A stretch of 64,000 nt of DNA from Halanaerobium saccharolyticum subsp. saccharolyticum DSM 6643. Lineage in GTDB: Bacteria; Bacillota; Halanaerobiia; Halanaerobiales; Halanaerobiaceae. Made by a program: the position numbers and the translations under genes. Below, in pieces: positions 43,085 to 51,372 of the stretch; the first letter of the stretch is position 1; the number at the start of each line of letters is the position of its first letter. The notes beneath the pieces are model-generated. The model had not been told where the DNA came from. It saw nothing but the letters and a program-made list of their open reading frames with translations, and did no database searches. The stretch covers positions 186,001 through 250,000 of the forward strand of contig NZ_CAUI01000005.1 of assembly GCF_000350165.1 (NCBI RefSeq). Reading direction: 5' to 3'.

Positions 43085-43669
43085 ATGATAGATTCTAAAG
43101 CAAGAAAATTTTTGGATCCCTTAATTGACAAAACGGCTGATTTTTTAATAGGGATTGGTTTAAGTGCTAATCAAACAACCTGGATTGCATTTATAATTGG
43201 AAGTTTTGCTGCATTATTAGTTTATTTAGAGCTTCCATTAATTGCTGTAACATTACTTTGGACCTCGGGTTTTTTAGATTCTGTTGATGGATCTATTGCT
43301 CGTAAAAATAATAATGCATCTAGTTGGGGAACAGTTTTGGATATTACTTTCGATCGGATAGTGGAAATATTAATGATAATTTCACTAGCTTTAATATATC
43401 CAAGCACACATTTTTTAATGATGATTCTTTTAAGCAGTATAATTATTTCTATGACTATTTTTTTAACAGTAGGAACAGTATCTAAAAATGAGGGAATAAA
43501 ATCATTTTATTATCAAGCGGGTTTTGCAGAAAGAACTGAAGGTTTTATATTTTTAACCTTTATGACTCTGTTTCCAGCAAGGATAATCTTCTTTATTGGT
43601 CTTTTTGCTGCAGCTATTTTATTTACAGCAGGACAGAGAATCCTTGAAGCAAGAAAAATTTTAAATTAA
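43085..43669 (+). CDS. CDP-alcohol phosphatidyltransferase (YnjF-like)
   Basis: The 194-residue membrane enzyme has the exact family signature D-x2-DG-x2-AR-x8-G-x3-D-x3-D, starting at Asp65: DSVDGSIAR, eight residues, GTVLDITFD. About six hydrophobic segments surround it. Family members transfer a phosphatidyl group from CDP-diacylglycerol to an alcohol such as glycerol phosphate, inositol or another head group. Here it sits between two ABC permease genes with 33- and 18-base gaps, so it is very likely cotranscribed with the importer. E. coli has a related gene, ynjF, next to ynjBCD. The link suggests that the imported molecule becomes a phospholipid head group, but this is inference. Confidence 0.88.
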   Translation: MIDSKARKFLDPLIDKTADFLIGIGLSANQTTWIAFIIGSFAALLVYLELPLIAVTLLWTSGFLDSVDGSIARKNNNASSWGTVLDITFDRIVEILMIISLALIYPSTHFLMMILLSSIIISMTIFLTVGTVSKNEGIKSFYYQAGFAERTEGFIFLTFMTLFPARIIFFIGLFAAAILFTAGQRILEARKILN

Positions 43670-43687
43670 TTTAGGAGCGGCATATTT

Positions 43688-44527
43688 ATGAAAGAAAAAT
43701 TGAAAGAAGAATTAAATAATAAAATCAAAAATAAAAAATTAAGGATGTTTATAGCCTATCTTATAATTTTTATTTTAATTATACCGCTATTTTATTTGTT
43801 AATTTGGTCATTTACAGAAAAATGGCCCTGGCCTTTTTTGCTTCCTCAAGAATTTAGTTTAGAATCTTGGTTATATTTTTTTGACCCAAGAAGTGGAGCT
43901 ATAAAAGCTTTGTTTATTAGCTTTGTAATTGCTTTAGGGGTAACAATTATAGCTCTTTTGATTAGCATTCCAGCAGGTAAAGCACTTGGCTTATATGATT
44001 TTTATGGTAAAGAATTTATAAAATTTTTGGTTTTAGCGCCAATCATTGTGCCACCACTTGCAGTAAGTATGGGAATTCATATTAATTTTATTCGTTTTGG
44101 ATTAGCAGGAAGAATAACTGGAGTAATTTTAGTTCATCTAATTCCAACTATTCCCTATTCTATTAAAATTTTAACTGATGTATTTTCAGCGTTGGGAGAA
44201 AAAATTGAAGAGCAGGCTAGAGTTTTAGGTGCAAACCGGTGGAAGTGTTTTATTTATGTGACTTTGCCATTGATTAAGTCTGGAATTATATCAGCTGGAA
44301 CTATGGTTTTTATAATATCTTTCAGCCAATATTTTCTAACTTTTTTGATTGGTGGAGGTCGAGTAATTACTTTTCCAATGGTCTTATTTCCCTTGATAGA
44401 AACTGGCAACAGATCATTAGCTTCAGTTTATAGTTGGGTATTTATTATTGCAGCTTTAATATTTACAATTATTATAGAAAAAGTATTTAAAAATAAGAAA
44501 TTTAGAAAAGATTATTTACATTTATAA
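43688..44527 (+). CDS. ABC transporter permease, second (YnjC-like)
   Basis: The 279-residue protein has six hydrophobic segments: FIAYLIIFILIIPLFYLLIW, LFISFVIALGVTIIALLISI, FLVLAPIIVPPLAVSMGIHI, a short fourth, SGIISAGTMVFIISFSQYFL and VYSWVFIIAALIFTIII. The EAA loop EEQARVLGANRWKCFIYVTL lies near residue 180. It pairs with the permease at 42185 to form the channel of the transporter, and an ATPase gene follows 60 bases later. A TAGGAG site precedes ATG. Confidence 0.9.
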   Translation: MKEKLKEELNNKIKNKKLRMFIAYLIIFILIIPLFYLLIWSFTEKWPWPFLLPQEFSLESWLYFFDPRSGAIKALFISFVIALGVTIIALLISIPAGKALGLYDFYGKEFIKFLVLAPIIVPPLAVSMGIHINFIRFGLAGRITGVILVHLIPTIPYSIKILTDVFSALGEKIEEQARVLGANRWKCFIYVTLPLIKSGIISAGTMVFIISFSQYFLTFLIGGGRVITFPMVLFPLIETGNRSLASVYSWVFIIAALIFTIIIEKVFKNKKFRKDYLHL

Positions 44528-44587
44528 TTGTTGAAAATAATTAATTTTATTTTCTTTATTTAAATTATTGTAATCAGGAGAAGATAT

Positions 44588-45634
44588 ATGCAAAAAATAA
44601 CCTTAAAAAATTTAACTAAAAAGTTTGGTAACGATTTGATTCTTGATCATATAAATATGGAAATTGAATTAGGTGAGTTAGTTGCTTTACTGGGACCATC
44701 TGGTTGTGGTAAAACAACAACTTTGAAACTTATATCGGGATTAATTAGTCCCACCGATGGTGATATTTTGTTTAGTGATGAAAGTGTTTTAGATACACCA
44801 GTGGAAAAAAGATCTTCAGTTTTAGTTTTTCAAGATTACTTACTTTTTCCCCATCTAAATATTGCAGAAAATATTTCTTTTGGGTTAAAAATGAGAGGTG
44901 TTGATAAACAAACAAGGCTTAAAAAAGCTTCGGATTTGTTATCTTTAGTGGATTTGCCTGGATATGAAAATTATTATCCACATGAGGTATCTGGAGGACA
45001 AAAACAACGGGTATCTTTGGCAAGAGCTTTGGCAATTGATCCGCAGGTATTACTTTTAGATGAGCCATTATCAAATTTGGATGTTAATTTGAGAGAAGAT
45101 ATGCAGGAATTAATTTTAGAGCTTCATTCAGAAAATGATATGACAACAATTTTTGTTACTCATGATCATGAAGAAGCAATGATTATGTCAGATAAAATTG
45201 CAATTATGAATAACGGAATAATTGAACAGTACGGGCCTGGAGAAGAATTATATAAAAATCCTAAAAATAAATTTGTGGCTGATTTTTTTGGTAATGCTAA
45301 TTACCTTTTAGGTGAAGTGAAATCAGGAAAATTTATTTATGACAGTTGGGAAATTCCTTTAAAAAATCAATTTAACATTTCAGATATTAAGCAAATAAAT
45401 GCTGCAATGATTAGACCAGAAAATGTTGAGTTTAATAAGAAAATCAAAAATGGTCTTAATTTTAAAGCAAAAATAAAAGAGCGCAAATTTATTGGTGAGA
45501 GAGTACATTATAAATTATCTTTAAAAAATAATAAAGAAATTATTGTGACTGTTCTTTCGGAAAACACTCCACCTGTCAAAGATGAAATAAATATAGCTGT
45601 AGATTATAGAAATATCTGGTTTATGAAAATTTGA
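44588..45634 (+). CDS. ABC transporter ATP-binding protein (YnjD-like)
   Basis: The 348-residue protein has Walker A GPSGCGKTTTLKLISGL (about 36-52), Q-loop FQDYLLFPHLNI, signature VSGGQKQRVSLARAL, Walker B VLLLDEPLSNLD and the switch VTHDHEEA. Its C-terminal 100 residues form a TOBE-like regulatory domain (AAMIRPENVEFN and IKERKFIGERVHYKLSLKN). E. coli YnjD is shorter, so this one resembles the iron/putrescine importer ATPases. It completes the ABC transporter of the YnjB-like operon and ends 3 bases from the convergent methyltransferase stop. Confidence 0.92.
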   Translation: MQKITLKNLTKKFGNDLILDHINMEIELGELVALLGPSGCGKTTTLKLISGLISPTDGDILFSDESVLDTPVEKRSSVLVFQDYLLFPHLNIAENISFGLKMRGVDKQTRLKKASDLLSLVDLPGYENYYPHEVSGGQKQRVSLARALAIDPQVLLLDEPLSNLDVNLREDMQELILELHSENDMTTIFVTHDHEEAMIMSDKIAIMNNGIIEQYGPGEELYKNPKNKFVADFFGNANYLLGEVKSGKFIYDSWEIPLKNQFNISDIKQINAAMIRPENVEFNKKIKNGLNFKAKIKERKFIGERVHYKLSLKNNKEIIVTVLSENTPPVKDEINIAVDYRNIWFMKI

Positions 45635-45637
45635 TAA

Positions 45638-46228
45638 TTATGTTATTTCTTTTTTGAGATAATAGGTTATTTGTTCAAAAAATATTAACACTTTATCTTT
45701 CTGTTTATTTTTAATTTTAAGGTCTAAATTATCAAATATTTTTTGCCATTCTTCTTCAGTTTTATTACTATGGGGATGGCCGATAAATTCAAAGTTAAAA
45801 AGACTGTCAGTGAAAAATGTTAAATACTTTTGCAGTGGATTTGAATAGATATCTTCAATAATAATTAATTCGTCTGCTACTCTCAAAGCTTCTTTAATAA
45901 CCAGCTCAGGCTTAGGTATATGATGTAAAACTGTTAATAATAAAACTTTATCAAAACTATTGTCGGCAAAGGGTAATTTTTTACCATTATAGATAATTGG
46001 CTCAATTTCACTGCAGAAACTAAGGTCTTGTACATCCACTGGAGTTGTATTGTAACCTTCTTGCTTAAGTTTCCAACTCAAAGCACATTTGCCAGCACCT
46101 AAATCTAATAATAAATCATCTTTATTTAAAAAATTTTCAATTCTATTATACTTTTCTCGGGCCCAACTTTTACTAAAATTATTAAAAATAAAATTTCTAA
46201 TTAATTTATTTTTTCTTATAAATTTCAT
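45638..46228 (-). CDS. Class I SAM-dependent methyltransferase
   Basis: The 196-residue protein has the SAM motif I LLLDLGAGKCALSWKLKQEG (about 36-55), an acidic motif VDVQDLSF, and the post-motif region LPFADNSFDKVLLLTVLHHI with PKPELVIKEALRVADELIII. It resembles the UbiE/Methyltransf_11 group. Substrate unknown. Its 3' end almost meets the ABC ATPase gene on the other strand with no visible terminator between them, so antisense overlap of the two transcripts is likely. Confidence 0.85.
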   Translation of the reverse strand: MKFIRKNKLIRNFIFNNFSKSWAREKYNRIENFLNKDDLLLDLGAGKCALSWKLKQEGYNTTPVDVQDLSFCSEIEPIIYNGKKLPFADNSFDKVLLLTVLHHIPKPELVIKEALRVADELIIIEDIYSNPLQKYLTFFTDSLFNFEFIGHPHSNKTEEEWQKIFDNLDLKIKNKQKDKVLIFFEQITYYLKKEIT

Positions 46229-46532
46229 ATATTCACACCTTAATATATTATTTTAATTCTAGATAATTTTATCATAGTGAATTTTTTAAATCAAATAAAG
46301 CAGCTTATTCTGTTTGCTTTGAAAATGTGATAATAGAATCAGTAATACAAATAGAAGTTATATAATGATTAGTTAAACATTTTACAATTTATCAAATTAT
46401 TAACATTTGATTATAATTATATTAATGTGATATAATTAATTTAACAAATAAATATTTATTTTAAAAAATCTGAAAATTCATAAAAATATGACTAATAAAG
46501 TTAAAAATATCACAAAAGGAGTTGTGATTTTA
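46229..46532. other. Intergenic region between divergent methyltransferase and hydrogenase genes
   Basis: This 304-base stretch is very AT-rich. A probable promoter for the hydrogenase operon lies at 46407-46436. I see no RNA gene or stable hairpin. In 46380-46412 there are tracts such as TTTACAATTTATCAAATTATTAACATT (written here in full only as a description of composition: mostly A and T). No clear operator palindrome was found. Confidence 0.6.
46407..46436 (+). promoter_or_regulatory. Promoter of the hydrogenase operon
   Basis: TTGATT at 46407-46412 and TATAAT at 46431-46436 are 18 bases apart, with an extended TGA just before the -10. The first start codon is about 97 bases downstream. 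Confidence 0.6.
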
Positions 46533-46964
46533 ATGAATAAGGAAAAATCTCTATTTTATCAAGACAGTCTTTTAGAAAAGCTTCATGAAATTCAGAGTAC
46601 TTATGGGTATGTTCCGGAAGCAGAAATTGAAAATTTGGCTGAAAAATATCAGCTACCTCGGGCAAATATTTATGGTGTTATTTCATTTTATTCGATGTTT
46701 TATACTGAACCGACCGGTAAATATATTATTAGAATTTGTGATAGTATTTCCTGTCATCTTAATGAGTCAGAGTCTGTTTTAAAAGCTGTAAAGTCATTTT
46801 TAGATTTAGAAAGTCATCAGACTACAGAAGATAAAAAGTTTACTCTTGAAGTAGTAGAGTGCTTGGGCCACTGTGGAGAAGGACCAGTTATGATGGTAAA
46901 CAATAAAATGTATACAAAAATCAACAAAAATAAAGCACTGGAGATTTTAAACGACTGTATTTAA
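46533..46964 (+). CDS. NuoE-like [2Fe-2S] subunit of NAD-linked [FeFe] hydrogenase (HydC/HndA type)
   Basis: ATG 46533 follows AAAAGGAG with 11 bases between; an in-frame ATG at 46488 has no ribosome site. The 143-residue protein is the thioredoxin-like subunit: IQSTYGYVPEAEIENLAEKY, YGVISFYSMFYTEPTGKYII, and the four cluster Cys in CDSISC and, further on, CLGHCGEG. It binds one [2Fe-2S] cluster and passes electrons between the NuoF-like and HydA subunits encoded next. Three adjacent genes match trimeric electron-bifurcating hydrogenases, which couple NADH and reduced ferredoxin to hydrogen. Confidence 0.9.
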   Translation: MNKEKSLFYQDSLLEKLHEIQSTYGYVPEAEIENLAEKYQLPRANIYGVISFYSMFYTEPTGKYIIRICDSISCHLNESESVLKAVKSFLDLESHQTTEDKKFTLEVVECLGHCGEGPVMMVNNKMYTKINKNKALEILNDCI

Positions 46965-47010
46965 TGTTTAATTTTAGATCTTAATGTTTAAAAATGAAAG
47001 GAGTGAAATT

Positions 47011-48243
47011 ATGGCTCAAGAAAAATTATACCTTAAAGGTGATAAGCTGTTGGATATCTCGAGTTATAAATTTAAATCAATAAAAAAAGCACTTCAGATG
47101 GGCAGAGTAAAAACTATTCAAAAAATTAAAGATTCAGAACTCAAAGGTAGGGGAGGTGCTGCTTTTCCGACAGGCCTTAAATGGGAAATGGCGGCAGATG
47201 TTGAAGCTGAAGAAAAATTTATGGTGTGTAATGCTGATGAAGGAGAACCTGGAACATTTAAAGATAGATATTTATTAGAAGAAAGGCCACTTAAAGTTTT
47301 AGAAGGAATTATGATTGCGGCTTATGCTGTGGGCGCAGATAAAGCATATATTTATATTCGAGGTGAGTATTCAAAAGCAATAGAGGTTTTTAGTGAAATT
47401 ATTAAATCGGCAAGTAAAGAAAAAATTTTAGATAATAAATTATTTGATAGTGATTTCAAATTAGAATTAAAATTGGTTAGAGGGGCGGGCGCCTATGTTT
47501 GTGGTGATGAAACTTCACTTTTAAATTCAATTGAAGGGAAAAGGGGAAGTTCTCGTATTAAACCACCGTATCCAATTGAAAAAGGCTTATTTGAGCAGCC
47601 AACAGTAGTTAATAATGTTGAGAGTTTGTGCTGTGCTGCAGAGGTTTTAAATCCAGATTCGAAAGAGTTTTCAAGTCTGGGTATTAAAGGTAGTCGTGGA
47701 ACAAAGCTTTTATGTTTAAGTGGAGATTTAAATAAGCCAGGGCTTTATGAAGTCGAGTTTGCTAAAATTACTCTTGCAGAAATAATTTATGATTTAGGTG
47801 GAGGAATCAAAGGTGATGAAGCTTTAAAATTTGTTGTACCAGGGGGTATTTCAACTGCAGTAATCAAAGCAGAAAATATAGATTTCCCTTATAGCTATCA
47901 GGCTTTTGAGGAGAGAGGAAGCAGTCTGGGATCAGGAGCAGTTATTGCGGTCAGTAAAAAACATGATCTTTTGGATCTGATGTTAAATGTCTCCAGATTT
48001 TATATGGATGAAACATGTGGAACCTGTTTTCCCTGTCGGGAAGGCAATAGACAAATAAATAAGATTCTAAAGGGATTTGAAGAAAAAGATAATACAATAG
48101 ATGCAGAGTTAATTTCAGATATTGGTAATACTATAAGATTGGCAGCAAGATGTGGTTTGGGCCAGTCATCACTTAATTTTATTACCTCAATCATTGAAAA
48201 CTATGGAGAAGAATTAAAGATAGGAGGTAAGATATATGCTTAG
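47011..48243 (+). CDS. NuoF-like FMN/NADH-binding subunit of [FeFe] hydrogenase (HydB/HndC type)
   Basis: ATG 47011 follows AAAGGAG; the earlier ATG at 46984 lacks a site. The 410-residue protein has LKGRGGAAFPTGLKWEMAAD (NADH/FMN site), CNADEGEPGTFKDRYLLEER, RGAGAYVCGDETSLLNSIEG and the [4Fe-4S] motif CGTCFPCREGNRQ. Thermotoga-type HydB is about 600 residues because of an extra thioredoxin-like N-terminus and a C-terminal ferredoxin pair; both are missing here, so this is the compact form. The gene overlaps the catalytic subunit gene by 8 bases. Confidence 0.92.
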   Translation: MAQEKLYLKGDKLLDISSYKFKSIKKALQMGRVKTIQKIKDSELKGRGGAAFPTGLKWEMAADVEAEEKFMVCNADEGEPGTFKDRYLLEERPLKVLEGIMIAAYAVGADKAYIYIRGEYSKAIEVFSEIIKSASKEKILDNKLFDSDFKLELKLVRGAGAYVCGDETSLLNSIEGKRGSSRIKPPYPIEKGLFEQPTVVNNVESLCCAAEVLNPDSKEFSSLGIKGSRGTKLLCLSGDLNKPGLYEVEFAKITLAEIIYDLGGGIKGDEALKFVVPGGISTAVIKAENIDFPYSYQAFEERGSSLGSGAVIAVSKKHDLLDLMLNVSRFYMDETCGTCFPCREGNRQINKILKGFEEKDNTIDAELISDIGNTIRLAARCGLGQSSLNFITSIIENYGEELKIGGKIYA

Positions 48244-49948
48244 AGCAGAAATTGATGGAATTAATCTAGAACTTGAAGAAAATATAAGTATTTTAGATGC
48301 TGCCAAAAAGGCTAAAATAAATATTCCAACCCTCTGTTATGAAGAAGGTCTATCAATTTATGGTGGTTGTAGACTTTGTGTTGTTGAGATTGAAGGGGAA
48401 GAATTGCTTAAGCCTGCCTGTGCTACTAACATTAAAGATGGAATGAAAATACAAACCCATTCTAAAAAAGTGAGAGAATTAAGAAAAAATTTGTTTGAAT
48501 TAATAATTGCAACTCATAATATTGACTGTCAGTTAAATTGTTTAACCTGCAGCCGGGCTAATAACTGTGAATTAAAAGATATTGCTGAAGATATTGGAGT
48601 TTCCAAGATGAGATTGGATCCTATAAAACGAGGGCAAAGCATTGATAACTCAAGTTATGCAATTATTAGAGAACCAGAAAAATGTATCAGCTGTAACCGA
48701 TGTATTAGAAAATGTGAAGAAGTTCAGGGTATAGGCATTTTTACTACAGCAAATAGGGGGCCTGAGACTTTAGTTACAACTTTTAAGAATAGAGGCATGG
48801 GAAATGTTGAATGTACAAACTGTGGGCAATGTATACTTTCCTGTCCGACAGGCGCCTTACATGAGCTTTATCAAAAAGATAGCGTTTTAGATATTTTAAA
48901 TGATGAAAGTAAACATGTTGTTGTACAGACTGCTCCTGCAGTTAGAGTTGCAATTTCAGAACCATTTTCTAATCAGGCGGGAGATATTTCTACCGGACAG
49001 ATGGTTACAGCTTTAAAAAGACTTGGTTTTGATGCAGTTTTTGATACTAATTTTGCGGCTGATTTAACTATTATGGAAGAAGGAACAGAATTAATTAATA
49101 GAATAAATAATAATGGTAGATTACCCCTATTTACTTCTTGTAGTCCGGGTTGGATAAAATTTATCGAACATTTTTATCCAGACTATTTAGAGAATCTTTC
49201 ATCTGCAAAATCACCACAGCAGATGTTTGGAGCTATTGCTAAAAATTATTATGCTAGAGAAGAGGGTATTGATCCTGAAGATATTGTTGTAGTCTCAATA
49301 ATGCCCTGTACAGCCAAAAAATTTGAATCTAAAAGAGAAGAAATGGCAGGAGATGTAGATTATGTTTTAACAACTAGAGAACTTGCCTCAATTATTAAGT
49401 CAGCAGGTATTGATTTTTTAAATTTGGAAGAAACTGAATATGATAAGCTATTAGGGGTTTCCTCTGGTGCTGCAGATATTTTTGGAACTACAGGTGGAGT
49501 CATGGAAGCAGCACTAAGAACAGCTTCTGAACTAATTACTGGAAAAGAACTTGAAAAAATAGATTTTGATAGTGTAAGGGGTTTAGAAGGAATTAAAAAA
49601 GCTGAAGTAGATATTGATGGTTTAAAATTAAGGGCTGCAGTGGCTCATGGACTTGGTAATGCACGCAAATTAATGGAAATGATTAAGGATGGAGAAGAAT
49701 TTGATTTTGTAGAATTTATGGCCTGTCCAGGTGGATGCATGGGTGGTGGCGGCCAGCCAATTTCTTGTGATGATAATGTATTAGAAAAAAGACAAAAGGC
49801 TATTTATGAAATAGACAAAAATAAAAAATTAAGGAAATCACATGAAAATCCTTATATTAAAAAATTATATGATGAATACCTTGAAAAACCAGGCAGTGAA
49901 ATTGCTCATAAATTACTGCACACAAAATATAAAGCAAGAAAAATTTAA
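48236..49948 (+). CDS. [FeFe] hydrogenase catalytic subunit HydA
   Basis: The 570-residue enzyme starts with a plant-type [2Fe-2S] domain (CYEEGLSIYGGCRLCVVEIE), then a His-Cys cluster region (HNIDCQLNCLTCSRANNCEL), then two [4Fe-4S] motifs (CISCNRCIRKCEE and CTNCGQCILSCP). The H-cluster motifs are FTSCSPGWIKF, IMPCTAKKFESKR and FMACPGGCMGGGGQP. L1 has Ser at the position often Cys, a pattern I recall from NAD-linked hydrogenases. It makes or consumes hydrogen with the two subunits upstream. Maturation genes (hydEFG) are not in the window. Confidence 0.94.
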   Translation: MLRAEIDGINLELEENISILDAAKKAKINIPTLCYEEGLSIYGGCRLCVVEIEGEELLKPACATNIKDGMKIQTHSKKVRELRKNLFELIIATHNIDCQLNCLTCSRANNCELKDIAEDIGVSKMRLDPIKRGQSIDNSSYAIIREPEKCISCNRCIRKCEEVQGIGIFTTANRGPETLVTTFKNRGMGNVECTNCGQCILSCPTGALHELYQKDSVLDILNDESKHVVVQTAPAVRVAISEPFSNQAGDISTGQMVTALKRLGFDAVFDTNFAADLTIMEEGTELINRINNNGRLPLFTSCSPGWIKFIEHFYPDYLENLSSAKSPQQMFGAIAKNYYAREEGIDPEDIVVVSIMPCTAKKFESKREEMAGDVDYVLTTRELASIIKSAGIDFLNLEETEYDKLLGVSSGAADIFGTTGGVMEAALRTASELITGKELEKIDFDSVRGLEGIKKAEVDIDGLKLRAAVAHGLGNARKLMEMIKDGEEFDFVEFMACPGGCMGGGGQPISCDDNVLEKRQKAIYEIDKNKKLRKSHENPYIKKLYDEYLEKPGSEIAHKLLHTKYKARKI

Positions 49949-49966
49949 TGAATACATGGATAACTA

Positions 49967-49995
49967 TTGACAGCTTTCAGAATTAATGTTAAACT
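49967..49995 (+). promoter_or_regulatory. Promoter of carAB
   Basis: TTGACA at 49967-49972 and TAAACT at 49990-49995 are 17 bases apart. The start lies about 30 bases ahead of the PyrR-type element, as expected for an attenuated leader. Confidence 0.6.
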
Positions 49996-50031
49996 TAATC
50001 ACAATAAAATAATATATTATCCTTTTAAATC

Positions 50032-50156
50032 AGTCCAGAGAGGCTGGCAAAGGTATAAATTTAGTTGAGTTCTAAAGATAATATTTTTAGAATCTGAGCT
50101 AATTATGTCAACTTTAACCTTCAAACCATTCTTTCTGGTGAGAAGGTTTTATTTTT
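50032..50156 (+). promoter_or_regulatory. PyrR-dependent attenuator before carAB
   Basis: AGTCCAGAGAGGCT at 50032-50045 matches the PyrR RNA-binding loop consensus (ARUCCNGNGAGGYU). A terminator follows: 50116-50128 pairs with 50136-50148 around TTCTTTC with a 2x2 internal loop, and then TTTTATTTTT. PyrR with UMP would stabilise the first hairpin and allow termination. The 335-base gap between hydA and carA holds this element and the promoter; nothing else is seen. Confidence 0.85.
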
Positions 50157-50283
50157 ATAATAAAACTTTAGTAATTTACTTAACTAATTATTTAAAGTAA
50201 AAAATTAATTTTTTGAAATAACAATAATATTTTTTAAAAATAATCAGTTTTGATTTAATGAAAGAAAAATTGGAGGTAGTTAA

Positions 50284-51372
50284 ATGAAAAAAGCAAAACT
50301 TGTTCTAGAAGAAGGGAGTATTTTTGAAGGAGAAATTTTCGGATCTGTAAAAGAAAGTGCTGGCGAAATTGTATTTAACACAAGTATGACAGGATATCAG
50401 GAAATTTTAACAGATCCTTCCTATAAGGGAGAAATTGTTTGCATGACTTACCCTTTAATAGGAAATTACGGGATTAATGAAGATGACTTTGAATCTATTA
50501 AACCTCATGTCAATGGCTTCATTGTCAAAGAATTTGCTGAAGAGCCAGAAAACTGGCGTCTACAAAAAAAACTTGAAAAATATTTAAAAGAAAATGGAAT
50601 TACAGCAATTAGCGGCATAGATACTAGGGCTCTTACGAAAATATTGAGACGACAGGGAACAATGCGTGGAATTATAACTACTAAAAATTTATCTGAACAT
50701 GATTTGATAGCAAAAGCTCAAAATGCACCTGGACTTTCAGGTAGAGATTTAGTCTCACTTGTGACTAGAAAAAATATAAAAAAATATGGAAAAGAAAAAA
50801 AATATAGAGTAGTATTAGTCGATTGTGGAGCAAAAAATAATATTAAGGATTCACTACTCGAGCGTGACTGTGAAGTAATAATGGTCCCAGCCAATACTTC
50901 GGCACAGGATATTTTAAGTTTTGAACCTGATGGAGTCATGTTTTCTAATGGGCCGGGTGATCCGGAAGCTGCAGATTATGTTGCTGATACAATCGAAAAA
51001 CTTTTAGGGGAAGTTGTAATTTTTGGGATTTGTCTTGGACATCAGCTTTTGGGCCGAGCCTGTGGAGCAGAAACTTATAAACTTAAATTTGGTCATCGAG
51101 GTGCGAATCATCCTGTTAAGGACTTAAGTACAAACCGAGTTTATATTACTTCTCAGAATCATGGTTTTGCAATTAAGGAAGATTCTCTGGCTGAGCTGGA
51201 TTTAGAATTAACCCACATTAATGTTAATGATAAAACAGTTGAAGGTTTTAAACATAAAAAACATTCGGCCTTTTCTGTTCAGTATCATCCAGAAGCTTCA
51301 CCAGGACCTGAAGACTCACACTATTTATTTGATCAATTTATAGAGATGTTTAAAGGAGGAAAAGATGCCTAA
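50284..51372 (+). CDS. carA: Carbamoyl-phosphate synthase small (glutaminase) subunit
   Basis: The 362-residue protein begins [20 protein letters not shown] and has the class I amidotransferase domain in its C-terminal half: nucleophile Cys in [26 protein letters not shown], and the His/Glu pair in [12 protein letters not shown]. It supplies ammonia from glutamine to CarB, encoded with an 8-base overlap. The gene lies behind a PyrR-type attenuator, so this is probably the pyrimidine-specific synthase. GGAGG precedes ATG by 7 bases. Confidence 0.97.
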   Translation: MKKAKLVLEEGSIFEGEIFGSVKESAGEIVFNTSMTGYQEILTDPSYKGEIVCMTYPLIGNYGINEDDFESIKPHVNGFIVKEFAEEPENWRLQKKLEKYLKENGITAISGIDTRALTKILRRQGTMRGIITTKNLSEHDLIAKAQNAPGLSGRDLVSLVTRKNIKKYGKEKKYRVVLVDCGAKNNIKDSLLERDCEVIMVPANTSAQDILSFEPDGVMFSNGPGDPEAADYVADTIEKLLGEVVIFGICLGHQLLGRACGAETYKLKFGHRGANHPVKDLSTNRVYITSQNHGFAIKEDSLAELDLELTHINVNDKTVEGFKHKKHSAFSVQYHPEASPGPEDSHYLFDQFIEMFKGGKDA

